Source: Isochrysis galbana
Taxonomy: Eukaryota > Haptophyta > Isochrysidales > Isochrysidaceae
Reading direction: 5' to 3'
Assembly (NCBI GenBank): GCA_018136815.1
Contig: CM030932.1
Coordinates: forward strand, 6,482,315 to 6,546,314
DNA length: 64,000 nucleotides
The stretch's first letter is position 1. Each line of letters begins with the position of its first letter. A model generated the notes under the pieces. It was not told the DNA's origin and did not search any database. It saw only the letters and a list, made by a program, of their open reading frames with translations. The position numbers and the translations under genes are program-made. Below, one piece after another: positions 30,877 to 43,052 of this stretch.

Positions 30877-33223
30877 TTAAACCGTCGGTTGCCCAATCTC
30901 GCGCGAGGAATGCAAGCACGGTGTCCGCTCCGCTACATCACCATCACCCCTAGCCTCATGAGAGGTGGTCCCGAGGGCTCGCTGCTTGCAGCAACGGGCA
31001 GCATTTGCAAGACCGCCCTCGGCACATTCTACTAACACTGAGACGGGCTTGCCGCCGCTGCATGTGGACTTGGCGGAGAGCGAGTGCCGCGCCGCATGCG
31101 CCGCGACCGCCAGCTCAATTGGGTAAGTGAGGGCGCCGGCGACCATGATGAAGGTGGCTGCAACGATCCATGCAGCACCCGGGAACGGGGATGCCTCGAA
31201 GCGATGGAGAAGAAATGCCGCGGTGAGAGGCCCGACCCCCTCCGTTAGCGCCTAGATGTGAGAGTCGCGTGGAAAGATTTGTGGGGTGTTTGTGTGGGGT
31301 CTCACGCTTCAGGATTGCAAAGATGAAGGGGACGCGGAATAGGCTCAAATGCTGTAAAGCACACCTTCATGGAAGTGACGACTCCTTGGGCCTCGCCGAC
31401 AGTGGACGGCGGAACCACCTGTATCCGGCCGCAAATGTGACGAGACTGAGCCTGCATCAAGCCCCACCCGCTAGTGATGTGGTGGCTGCGAATGGATGAA
31501 GGCGGAGACGAAAGCTGAGCGCGCTATCAGCTAGTGATACAATCCAAGCGACATACCTGCGAGGCCAATGAAGACAGCGCCGCGAATCCGACAATCGAAA
31601 GTGAGATGAGCACCTGTTAAGTGGGGGCAGAGGGGATGTTTGTGGAGCAGGCGGTTCGACCAAGCGGACACCCAGGGAGCTTGCCCAGCTCCCATCGCTC
31701 ATGGGCGTGTAGCGGGTCAAATGCATCCACTCAGGCCGGTAAGAAGCGAGCAAACTGCTCTACGTGAGGAACGGCAGCGCACCTGCGTCGCGAACAGGAT
31801 CCAGCCTGTGCTTGACAGCCCAGCGCAAGCTAGTCCTGCCGCGCCCAACGAAAAGGATAGCCTCGCCTGCGCGCCCTCCGAAAATCCACGCTCGCGGAGC
31901 ATTCGCATGCCAACGGTCTGGGAGAAGAGCGAGGTGAACCCAAAGATGGCGAGGAGTGCCGCCGTCTCCGCCTCGCCAAAGTTGAATCTGCGGCGAGCGT
32001 ACAGCGTCCCGTGCGCGACGAAGCCCCACACCTGAAGCATGAATGGGCAGACGGTTCGCGTCGGCGCGACGGAAGGTGCCTCTTGGGGCTGACTAATCAC
32101 ATGGTTGAGGACGCTCCCGAGATGCACACCATCATGCTCAAGGGACAAAGCATGTTTGCGAGCTCCCAAGTACGAAAGCAAAAGCGTTCCCGTGGACTTA
32201 TGCACGCCGATACCCCCTCCCCCTTCCACCCCCCTCGCAGCCGGATGAGGCCGTGTGCGAGCGGTATAGACTCACTGCGCAATAATAAAATCCCGTCGAC
32301 AATGCAATAAGTTGCAATGCCCACGATTGTCGCAGCAGCGCGATCGCTGAAAAAGGGTCGAAGCCAGCTGAGTTAGCCGGGAGCGGGCCCAAAAGTGCTT
32401 CTTCCGATTCGCCTCCATCCGACGACGAAGTCCTCGGCGGCTCAGTCTCCAGATCCGAGGCTCTTGCGCCGTTACCACACAAGTCACGCTGCTCGTGCGC
32501 ACTACTACTGCGGAGCCCATTGCCAACAGTGGGCCTCGGCTTTCGAGCAAGGCGGCCATCCCGAAAGCCGACCACGGCGATGAGGGCATTCAGCAGTGTC
32601 AGCCCAACACAAACATCAAGCACAAACTCGGCGGAGCGCATCTTGGCCAGCAAAGCTCCGGCAGGAGCACCTAGCAAGAAAGCAGCTCCGAGCCTACGCC
32701 AGGCCAATGGGGCGGACGAGGAGCGGTCGAGTGACGGGCGTGCAGCAGGCGGAGTGCGCGTGAGGATAGACCGCAGCGTCAACATTGAGAAGAAGGGCAC
32801 CGGCCAAGCGCACCCGCAGCCCAGCGCGAGACCGAAGGCCTCCGAGCGCCTCGCCGGCGGCACCTCATCAGCGATCAGCGCAAACGTGAGTGGCAGCGTG
32901 GCCGAGAGCGCGCCGGAGAGGGCGATCGCGACAAGGTAGGCGTCGAGAGAGTGTGAGAGCGCAAGTACTACCGATGGTGACGCTGTCCCCACCACGCAGG
33001 CCAGGAAGGGCCCTCGGCGGCCCCACCGGTCGGAAAGCGCTCCGAGCAAAGGAGCAGAGCCAAAGGCGAGGGTGCCTCGCACCGCATCGGCGTAGCCGAG
33101 GTAGGTGTAGGCGGCCACGCCATACCTCGCATCCATCATCCGCGGCGTCACCGAACGCGGCAGCGCTACCACGAGGAAATCGAGGAAGAGGATGGGCAGC
33201 ACGACATGCCAAGCAGCCCCCAT
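30877..33223 (-). CDS. Major facilitator superfamily transporter (TetA / HIAT1-MFSD14-like), 5 exons
   Basis: Exons 33223-32276, 32031-31783, 31613-31557, 31418-31365 and 31251-30877; 1683 bp, 560 residues. Exon 1 holds the N-terminal helices with the MFS loop motif GALSDRWGRRG between helices 2 and 3, and the helix-4 region LTFALIADEVPPARRSEAFG. A long Ser/Glu-rich cytoplasmic loop separates the halves. Exons 2-5 carry the second half: FGEAETAALLAIFGFTSLFS, VPPSTVGEAQGVVTSMK (the loop 10-11 pattern of the TetA/HIAT1 branch), ALTEGVGPLTAAFL and the final helix. A proton-coupled exporter or sugar/drug transporter is the family expectation; substrate unknown. It shares a 291-bp upstream region with Strawberry notch. 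The last ~45 residues are not conserved-looking. Confidence 0.85.
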
Positions 33224-33514
33224 CGGCGCCAGCGGGCGGACAACCCCGCAAACTCTTTACTTTCTACTCTAGAGGTTACAGATAAAAGGTGTATAGCTCT
33301 ACTCTACCTCTCTCTGCTTTACACTCTAGAGTACTCTACTCTACTCTAGAGTAGAGAGAGTAGAGCTCTATCTAGCTCTATGTAGAGTAGAGTAGTCTAC
33401 TTCTAGAGTACGCTGGGAGGGGAGCAGCGAGGGAGGGAGGGAGGGAGGGAGGATGATAGCGCAGCGCGCGCGGGGGAGGAGGGGAAAAGGGGAAAGGGGG
33501 GGGGGGGGAGACGC
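33224..33514. promoter_or_regulatory. Divergent promoter region with palindromic TACTCTAGAGTA words
   Basis: 291 bp between the two divergent ATGs. 33255-33410 is made of overlapping ctctagagta / tactctagag words that pair with one another, followed by an aggg-type tract. Both genes presumably use it. Confidence 0.6.
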
Positions 33515-36500
33515 ATGGATTTGGCGGGAAACCTGCCCCCCATGTCTGGCGAGAGCGACGAGCTGGCGGAGCGGCGCCGTCAGCAGCTGGACGATGACGC
33601 GCTCGGCACCATTTCCGACGAGCTCTTCGTTGCCTACGAGCCGAGCGGCGGCTCTCCAGGGCTGCCCCACCCCGCAGATGTGGCAGAGCCTGCTTCTCTC
33701 GCTGCCACCTCTCCTCCTCCGATCAGTTACCCACTGCTTGACGCACTGCCGGGCGAGCTGGTGAGCTCAGGCAAACTGTCTTCGCTCCAGCTCCAGGCTA
33801 TCGCGCTCTGCTGCCAGCGGCATCTCGTGGTGATGCCCACCACGCCGCCTACACGCGCCGGCTTCTTCCTCGGCGATGGCGCTGGAGTGGGCAAGGGCAG
33901 GCAGCTCGCCGCCATAGTGATGGACTCGCTCGCGCGTGGGCGACCGCGACACGTGTGGTTCTCCTCTTCCTCTGATCTGCGCACCGATGCGATCCGCGAT
34001 CTGACTGACCTGGGGTGCCACGTGCCAGTGCATGATGGGTGTGTGAGCCTGGACAAGGCTAACAAGGCGCTTGGCCTCTCCAGGGACATGCAGGCGGGCG
34101 TCATGTTCTCCACCTACTCCACTCTCGTCTCGGCGACATCTGGCCAGAAGCTGAAGGGAGCCTCTCGCCTTTCCCAGTTGGTGGCCTGGTGTGGAGGCGC
34201 GAGCTTTGAAGGCTGTCTGCTGTTTGATGAGTGCCACAAGGCCAAGAACTGGACAGGCAGGGAGGAGTCATCATCCAAGGTAGACGCAACAGGCTGGATC
34301 CACTTGCACGCACCGCGGCGCAGCGTTGCCGCCGCATGTCTTTGAGAGTCTTTCATAATGAGCACGCCCGATCGTGGCCTCTCTTGCTGTCTCTCTTGAT
34401 TTATGCGATAGCTATGTATGCCTAGTGAGAGCCACCGAGAGCCCCTGATCGCTGATGTTCCTAGAGGAGGCACGGGGAGGGGGCGAGGGGACACACCGGT
34501 ACGTCTCGCCTGGAGAGTCTCACAGTTGTCCACATACATGGCGTAGTAGGTTTCCGCAGCGGTGATTGAGCTTCAGCGCGCTCTACCCCTTGCTCGTGTT
34601 GTCTACTGCTCTGCGACCGGAGCTTCCGACCTTTCGAATCTCGCCTACATGGAGCGATTGGGACTCTGGGGCTCCTTCTCGGGCTTCAAGGTTGGGTAGC
34701 CCAATGCTTGCTGCCGATCTAGGCCTGCTCGATGCCTTGCCGCTGCTATACGACACCCGATATCTACCCAATAACCTGTGCCCATTCCACTCTCGCATAG
34801 ACATTCGAGTCCTTTGTAGACGGCGTGACAAAACGTGGCGTCGGTGGTCTAGAGATGCTTGCGATCGAAATGAAGGCCACAGGCTTGTACCTTAGTCGTG
34901 GGCTTTCGTATAAAGGCGCCGAATTTGTCCTTCAGGTGAGGGCGCGTGCACCCATCACTCATAGTTGTCAACACTCTCGCGCCAAAAGTCCATGAAGCTG
35001 GTGGAGACGTGGAGCTCACGAAGTTCACCTCAAGGTCGATGATTGCTGGGCATCGGGCTCGCTTCAGCACATTTTGAAATCTCCTCCCGTTGCACTCCCC
35101 CCTCTTCTGCTCAGGTGGCACCCTTGGCGCCAGAGCAGCGAGCTGCCTTTGACGCCGCAGCATCGTTTTGGAGCGACCGTCTTCTACCGGAGCTCGAACG
35201 GGCTTCAGAGATGACGGGGGCTCCCGCCGGTCAAGTCACGCGTGCTTTCTGGGGCGCGCACCAACGGTTCTTCAAACAGCTGTGCGTGTGCTACAAGGTG
35301 CACGCTTGACTACCCATTCGTGCAAGCAGGGCCTCCCTCTTGCACAAAGGTCCTCGGTCTTGCATGCTACTCATTTGCGGTGTAATTCTACAACACGCGT
35401 CAGTCGTTTGTGTGCTGCAACGACGGGAAGGTTTGATCCGTCTCCAAAAGCTTTCAGTCGATCCGACTCCGCGATGATTGCCATGCAGGTCCCGGTCCTT
35501 GTTGAGCAAGTCGAAGCCGCCCTCGCGTCAGGCAAATGCGCCGTCATTGGCCTCCAGTCTACAGGTGCGTTGCGCAATCATCATACCGGCCGTAGCCCGC
35601 TTGTGCTGTCGGGCTTAGTGATGCTATCGCGGTGATTATTGCGAGGCTGAAAAATCTCCTTGGTGCTGTCGCAGGCGAGGCAGCTCTAGATAGATTGACG
35701 GACGAGGGCACCGTGTATTCGTGCCTCTACTCGCTTTGCAGGGAAATGCTCGTCACCTTCATCACGAACAACTTTCCCATCACAAAGCAGGTGGCACCGC
35801 GGCCTTATGCGATTGCCCTCCCACATCTCCCTCCTCTCTGTGGATCGACGTAGGGCAAGCCTACGCTTCACCCCTCATCATGTGTTCACCCTCGATTTCT
35901 GCACGATGCTGATCGTCTCAGGCTGACGCATCTTTGCGCAAGCAGCTCAATCGAGCTCGCGAGAATCTCGCTGCTGCCACAATGGCGAGAATGGAGGCCC
36001 GAACCACAGTCATGCGACCGCATGCGACCTCGGCGCAGCGTGCCGAAGCGGCAGTGATTGTGGAGCGAGAAACGACACGCGTGGGGTTCTTGGCACAAGA
36101 CGTCGCCAGACTTGAAGTGGAGGTCGCGCAAGATGAGCAAATGGCGGGTCAGGTGCGAGCGGCGCAAAACATGGGCTGGCCATCATTTTTCATGGCGTGA
36201 GGAATCGGGGCACAACACTTTCTTTGCCCAACACGGGCCCGCGCTATCAAGCCATGGAGTGACGTGGCACTAGTCACCCTCGTTGCTTGCGTATCGATTT
36301 CTCGCGTCCGCTTGACACCATACCGCTTAATTTCGGTCCCTTATTAAGGTGATCCCCGACCTAGAGGTGGCTCGAGCTCGTCTTCTGCATGTAGCGCAGA
36401 AAGAGCTCGATCTCCCTCCAGCCGCGTTGGACTCCATCATCGACGCGCTAGGTGGCTCTGAGAATGTAGCTGAGATGACGGGGAGAAAGGGGCGCATGCT

Positions 36501-39500
36501 GCGCCAAGCGCGCGGGTAAGCATCCCACTCGGGCCCAGTGTGGACACGATCGCGTTTCTTTGCCCTTACTTCCTACGCCTTGACAAACCTCTGAACTAGA
36601 AAAGCAAGTAGCAAAGTCATTCGTGGGCAACCACCCACGGACATTCTGCTCACCGGGATCTGCGAAAAGAAACCTGCGCCGCCCCTTGTCATTTTAGTCG
36701 TGAGCGCTGGGCGTGGGCTCCTCGGGCTAAGCCCGACTCTGGGGAGATGGATAATTTAAACGTCAAAGAAGCAAAGTTTTTCATGAACGGTACAAAGCTC
36801 GTGGCTATCATCTCGGACGCAGCATCAACCGGTGTGTGCGTGAGTTTCGAGAAATTTCATTGTGATGCACCGCACAACACCCACAGATGCGCATATTGCA
36901 AGACGCACGATGAATCGGGGCAGCCCCAAAGCACTTCCTCTCCGGCGCTGCATCACGTCGCCTTCAATCTGCCAAGTTTGTTTCATCTTGCACCGAGCAT
37001 CCACGTTGATGACTTGTTCTCTTACCCCGGCCACCCCTCTTCCTTCCTGACTGGTGTGCGCAGGCATCTCTCTCCATGCAGACGCTCGTGTGCCAAATCA
37101 ACGGCGCCGTGTTCACCTCACACTGGAACTCGCCTGGTCCGCCGACAAGGCTGTTCAACAGCTTGGACGTTCACACCGAGCCAATCAGACTTCCGCACCC
37201 ATCTACGTGTTGCTGTGCACGGACGTCGGAGGAGAGGCAAGGTTCGGGTCAGCCGTCGCAAGAAGATTGCAGGTGAGCTCTTACGAGAAATGTCGACCTA
37301 TCAGGCCCGCCGCTCACAGGATTCGCATCTTTTACCGAGCCCCTTTCCCCGTCCTCCCAAGGCGATGGGCGCTCTGACAAAGGGAGATCGTCGTGCCGAG
37401 ATTGGATCGCTGGATGCCTTCAATCTCGACACAGTTTGGGGCAAGAGAGCCCTAAAAGCACTCTTGCGAGCCGGCTTTGAAGGGGAGACAACGATTCTTC
37501 CACACCTGACCGACAATTCGGAAACGCTTGCCCTCGTTCACGCAGCATTTGCAGGGCTTGGTGCATCCACCGCCAAAGACCGCGACACACTTGAAGTGCG
37601 TGTTGGCTTCTTTGAGCCTCCCGCCTTCCAATGGCCAATCGCCTTGCAACATGGAGACATGAGCTCACCATTCGTCCGTGATGCCCCTTACACGCACACG
37701 GTTGTACGAATAAACACTTCAGGTAAAGAAGTTTTTGAACAGGATGCTCGGCTTACCTCTCTCACAGCAATCTCTCCTCTTTGATCTCTTCAATGCCTCG
37801 TTGTCTGCTATTGTCACTAATGCCAAGCGAGACGGGCGGTGAGGCAAGCCCCTCTGCCCTCGCCCTCGCAAGGACTCTCACTTGTCTTCCTTTGAAGTCC
37901 GATTTTCCCCCTCTCGCGTGGATCTTGCCAGCGACCCGTGGACAATGTCCCCCCCCCCCCCCTGCCCCCCAATCTTCTATTCCTAGCTACGATTCGGGTG
38001 TCGCGGACATTACCTCGGGCGCTCGTCTTGCCGAAGCTGAATCTCCGTTATGGCGTGATCCGGTTACCGGTGCGCAGGCTCGATCCGCCACGATTGAGGT
38101 TGACCGCGGAATCTCGTTCGATGCCGCTCTTCAATTCTTAGCTGAGGCCGAGGCGGCAGCATTGGGACTGCAAGGGGGAGATTCTGCTGGGCAAGAAGAG
38201 GCACAAGATGCCTCAGACCTCCAAGCAAAAGCCCGTAATCGGTACCAAACCTCGCCACACGGGACGTCTTCACATGCCGCAGCGATGAGCGCGGGGCATG
38301 AGTCGAATGATCAATCGGCTTCCCGCAGCCCTGAAGACCCCCCAGCCGAAGATGCTGCCCAAATTGGCCGAATCTCACGCACCGAGCAGATGGCTGATGA
38401 CGGCATTCGTGGACATGTGCGTCAGGTCGTAGCTGGTGGTGCTAGCGATACGTCACATCAGGTGATTGGTGATTTCGACGAGTCCGATGGAGCCGAGGAG
38501 AGCAGTGGGACCAAGGCGAATAGCTCTGATGCTCAGGCAAACGAGCGCGGCAACGAACTAGACGACGTAGAGAGAGGCGGCTTCTTCCGATCTCGCTTCA
38601 AGCACTCCGGAGAGCACCTGATGGTCCTTGCTCTACCGAAAGCCAACGACCCCTCGCTTGCGGTGTTGACGAGGCCGAATACCGGAAGATCGATGCTTGA
38701 TGAAGAGTGGCGAGACCTCCATCGCAAGTGAGTTTGCGCGCACCTTTTGGTAGACATCAGTTGTACCCTCTAAAGCTGGATGTGATGTATGCCGGAGCCT
38801 ATGCGGTGGACCCCTCTTAAATCCCCCACCCACTCCCCAGCGCACGCCACCTCTGCTTGCCCCATGCCGGAGCCACTTGCGAGACAACAAAGTGCGATGA
38901 GGGATCACCCGCCCTCTTCCATCGCTTGTCCAAATAGATACGAACGCGTGCTCCCTCATGAAGCTTCACGGGGGGAGTGGACCGCAGCATATGAAGCTGC
39001 AAACCATGAACGAGTGGGGGGAAGACTCACTCGTGTGCAATTGCTTACCGGCTCTACGCTCCCCATGCTCCCCGTACTAGAAGAGGTACTAATGCTGCAA
39101 AGGCCAGCCAGCCTCCTGAAGGCTCGGGGTATCCACTCGTCCTCATGGGATTGTTATTATATGCCAGCCAATCCTCAGAAATCCAATAATATGACCCTCA
39201 AGAACAGCACCGTCCCGCACTTTCCTGTTTGCCCAATCACCTCAGATTGTCAAGAAGTATGCTCCGGCGCTTAGCAAGCGCGACATCGCTATTTCCGCGG
39301 TTCGAGTGCAACTTGACGGCAAGCGTCTCTTGGGCGTGCGGTTTGCCCGCGCACTCATGGAAGAGCTAAAGCAGGTAGTCAATCTAAAGGACATGACCAT
39401 CTTTCACCCACCTGGGGACTTGGTCACCGTCGTCTCGACATTCACCGCCCTTTGGCCTCTCCCAATAACGTCTCGCCTTGCCTCATTCATAAAAGCCCAA

Positions 39501-40017
39501 AAATGCGGTGCATGCCACTTCGGAGCAGTCCTACCACGCCACAAAATGCTTTGAGCTACGACTCGCCTTTGTGATAAGACGCGATGGTTACCGCCCATTC
39601 ATCCCCCCTTTTTATCCACCACAGGAACTTCTCTCCTTCAATATAGCTCGCGGGTGTGTCGGCCTCAAGCTGACGACTGAAGAGCCCTCCCAAGTAGACC
39701 CAAAAGCCCTCGCCAAAGCGCTCCGACCTCCCTCCACAATACGCAGCTTTTTCGGTGGCGCCCTTGCGCCACCGCGCAATGCTCCAGCTGCGAGCACACG
39801 GATGGCGGATAGTATGCTTGTTGAACGTGTTGCTATAGTCTCGGCTTCAAAACAAGCCACAACTATCGATTTGACCGGGGCAGACGCCCCGTCATCTTCG
39901 AGTACGAGTGCCGTTTCTCACAAACGGAAGTCTGCGACGGCGCTAGGCACCGCGGGTATAGAGGGGCCTATTCCGCGAAAGAGGCGCAATGTTCTCGACA
40001 TGATGAGGAAAGTGTAG
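33515..40017 (+). CDS. SBNO: Strawberry notch family helicase-like protein, 16 exons
   Basis: Exons: 33515-34279, 34550-34690, 34801-34935, 35115-35297, 35489-35564, 35675-35790, 35922-36152, 36349-36515, 36698-36831, 37064-37272, 37362-37595, 37723-37838, 37987-38727, 38938-39085, 39246-39374, 39625-40017; 1305 residues, in the family range. The AAA domain has the P-loop [10 protein letters not shown] (residues 120-129), FSTYSTLV and the DECH box (238-241); then [36 protein letters not shown], and the helicase C-terminal block [19 protein letters not shown] and FGRSHRAN-like [13 protein letters not shown] proteins act in transcription and chromatin control in the nucleus. The tail adds a TIDLT motif (possible SUMO binding), TIRSFF and basic KRKS/PRKRR clusters, likely nuclear localisation. 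Exon 9's start is the least certain junction. Confidence 0.92.
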
Positions 40018-41020
40018 GCATGCAGCAGGTACCCTGCCGCAAAGGGGTCGGATGCGCTTGAGCTAGACGACTAAAACTGTCAAATAAGTGCTTGTCTCGA
40101 GGACACCCTCGAGAGGACGACCAACATCAAACATGTTCGATCGCCAAATATGGCCGATGAAGTTGACTATGGTATTTGGTTGCATGCCACGATTCGGCGC
40201 CAGTATCGAGCGTGCCGCACGCATACCAAGCGATGCCTATAGTTTTCGTCGATGGCAAGCAAGGTGTGTCTCGCACCGTGGTTTTCTCGCTCCCTTGCCA
40301 AGGTCTAGGTGCATGTAGGTGCACGCCGTTGTGGAGATGGTGTGTGTGGCAATCACGTGTAGTGGATGAAATGTGATCGCGTGGCTCGCGATCAGCCTCT
40401 TGCTCTAGGGCGGTCAAATAGGGGCTTTTTAACTAATAGTAAGGGTTGGGCTGCATTATAAAAGCCGTGGCGCGATGCCCAATAAAAAACCTCAGGGGGG
40501 GGCCACAAGCCACTACGAAAACCTTCGCCAAGACATGTTGCGATTCGCGCCCCCACTCTCTCGCCCCCTCCGTCACGCGCGCTCACGCTCTACCCGTAAA
40601 GAATTTGCGGTCGCGCCCGCGGCGGGATCGGTTACTTTATATCTTAACTACATTTGGCATTTGATTCCCGCCCGATGCAGCGCCGTGTCGGGCTGCCGAC
40701 AGTCCGACCACCCCCTGACCCTCTGGCATCATTGCCCGCGCAGCCCACCCAGCTCCTCATAGCGCGCGCACGCGGCTACCCTGGCTACTAGAGGCCCCAC
40801 CCCGACCATCCCGACCCGCCCCTCGCAGGATTCGCCCTCTCTCGAAGTCGGCATCGAGAACTAGGATCAGCTCACCGGCGCGGCCGTTCACGCGTGGCTG
40901 ACGAGCCTCCGCGTGGAGGCTGCCTATGCGGCCATCCTCTCTAACAGTGCCAGATCCGGCGCTGATCGATGAGGCGAGACCCGTGGGCGGCCTCAGGACG
41001 GGCCTCGTTGTGGCGCTCTA
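40018..41020. other. No supported gene
   Basis: Intergenic. It holds gcattataaaagccg near 40452, and CCCGCC-rich sequence after 40700. ORFs are short and unrecognised. Confidence 0.45.
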
Positions 41021-41025
41021 CGCGC

Positions 41026-41314
41026 ACACCTCTCGCAAGCGCACACCTCTCGCAAGCGCACACCTCTCGCAAGCGCACACCTCTCGCAAGCGCACACCTC
41101 TCGCAAGCGCACACCTCTCGCAAGCGCGCACACCTCTCGCAAGCGCACACCTCTCGCAAGCGCACACCTCTCGCAAGCGCACACCTCTCGCAAGCGCACA
41201 CCTCTCGCAAGCGCACACCTCTCGCAAGCGCACACCTCTCGCAAGCGCACACCTCTCGCAAGCGCACACCTCTCGCAAGCGCACACCTCTCGCAAGCGCA
41301 CACCTCTCGCAAGC
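41026..41314. repeat. 17-bp minisatellite, 17 units
   Basis: The unit cacacctctcgcaagcg is repeated 17 times, almost without change; one unit has two extra bases (gcgcgca near 41127). Long ORFs on both strands here are artefacts of the repeat. Confidence 0.95.
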
Positions 41315-42095
41315 ATCCAGGGTATGCGGTATGCCGGGTGCGGCGCAGGGGTCGGGCACCACATATCCGGAGGTGGTGTTTATACAAGAAAAGGGTCGCC
41401 ACGGAAGTTCAGAGTGGCGCGATCGCGTTCATTCCTCCGCGCCCAAGGGCGTTCGGGTCCTCACGCCTTTGAGCGCGGTTCTGTGGCGACCCCTCCCTCC
41501 TTCCATGGCCCCCGCCCCCCGCCCCCCCGCCCCCCGCCCCCCGCCCCGCGCCTCACCCTCCCTCGCCCCCCTTGGGAGTCCCACCCCTAGGATTGGGACT
41601 CCCTCGTGGTGGCCCCGCATCGCGTATTGCGTATTTGGAAACGAGGGGTACCAAATGAAGGCAAATGACCTCGTCACGGCTGGAGCGGGCTGCGAATATT
41701 AGGCGCGGGCTTGGCTGGGGGTCGGAAACGCACCTCACCTCGCGGCCCGCACATCATTCCGCGCGCGCGAGTCCGGGCCCACGGGGTGTTCGTGTATCAG
41801 ACAGGCGTGGTCATGTCCTGACCGGGAGCAGGAACAAAGCTCTTTGTACTTTGTACAAATTTTTTCAAAAAAAGAATCTGGACCGGCCGCGGGTTGCGGG
41901 TGGGGACCTCAGGGGGAGGGGGGTGGGTGGGCTGGGGTCTGACTTCGGTGGAGTTCGGCCGGTCGCCCATCAACACCCCTGTTTTCAAGGATTTTGGATT
42001 TTGGCCCCCGGTGAGTTACTGTTACTATTACTGTCCTTGTCCTTGTTCCCCCAGGTCCTCTATTCATCCCCCTCCCTCTTTTCTCTTCCTCGTCT
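41315..42095. other. No supported gene; C-rich
   Basis: Contains a (ccccgcc)n block at 41510-41555 and a long purine-poor stretch. Plus-strand ORFs read through it are Pro-rich artefacts. Confidence 0.45.
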
Positions 42096-42099
42096 CTTC

Positions 42100-42542
42100 C
42101 CTGCGGCTCGGGCCCATGGCGCGCGCCTGCGATCCCCCTTCAGGCCCCCAGGTGGCCTGCAGGGGCATGGGAGCACAGTTTAGGGGGCAAGCGAGGCTGG
42201 GGCAGGCATGGCCCTGGCCCCTCCTCCGCCTTTCCCTCGCTGGCTTTCGCGCCCCTGCAGGTCGACTGGAGCTGGCTAGGGGCTCCTGATCAGGGGGGCC
42301 CAGGGGGGGAGGGGTTGTTCAGGGCGATGGGCTGGCAAGCGAGGGCCAGGGCACGCGTTCCAGGCGAATCTGTGGGGAAAGGAGTGGGTTAGCAGGGCAG
42401 TGTGCAGTGTGCTCCTGGCAAGCCATAAGCCATAAGTAAGCCATAAGGCTAAGGCATGCAAGGAGGGTGGGTGGTTCCTCCCCCACAGCAGGGGAGGAGT
42501 GGAGAGAAGGGGGGCACGGGCGAACTAAGTATAAACTTAGTT
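42100..42542 (-). repeat. Two-hairpin repeat, copy 5 (long form)
   Basis: Very similar to 58905-59325. The small hairpin is at 42523-42542; the GC hairpin is decayed (ggggggcacgggcg). A taagccataagccataag triplication near 42420 is private to this copy. Confidence 0.8.
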
Positions 42543-42543
42543 C

Positions 42544-43052
42544 TGAACCTGAGGTTTCAACGGCTCTTGCCCTCTAATTAGCCCATTACGTATGTGTATG
42601 TGTATTTTATGGTTAATGTCACGCCCAACTCCAACTAATGCGCAGTGCTGCGGGGCTTCAAGCTCCATACCCAATCCCACACTATTGACATCACCCCGCC
42701 CATGATATCCAATGGGTGAGCATATGGCATGGGAACTGGTATGGCTGCTATTTGCTACTTGCAGGGCTAGGACTGGGAGAGACCGCTCACGATACAAGCT
42801 ACTGCAGTGCTAGGTATTAGAAACACCTAAAGCAAGAAGCAAGTTGCCTGATATCCGAATGCTATCGCCACCGCTCGCACGATTGAGAGGTCGTTTCCTC
42901 GTCAAGAACTCACTAGTACGCAGTAGGAGTCATTTCATATTTGACCGAGCCTGCATGTATACATCTGATTGGATCGACTGAGTTGCATCATTATTACTTG
43001 AGCCAATTCGGAATAGCGCACACCTGCGCAGAGGGCAAGGCGATGGTTGAGT
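42544..43052. other. No supported gene
   Basis: AT-richer intergenic sequence downstream of the NDUFB9-like gene. Confidence 0.4.

Noticed and set aside
36600-36700. Extra Strawberry notch exon starting at 36600
   Set aside because: The frame would need an intron of ~32 bp to rejoin; the acceptor at 36697 gives a phase-consistent join from 36515 without it.
37596-37722. Reading Strawberry notch exon 11 through to its ORF stop at 37784
   Set aside because: Family similarity ([11 protein letters not shown]) lies in another frame, reached by a GT donor at 37596 and an AG acceptor at 37722.
41026-41314. CRISPR-like array
   Set aside because: Units are contiguous with no unique spacers, and the locus is eukaryotic; it is a minisatellite.
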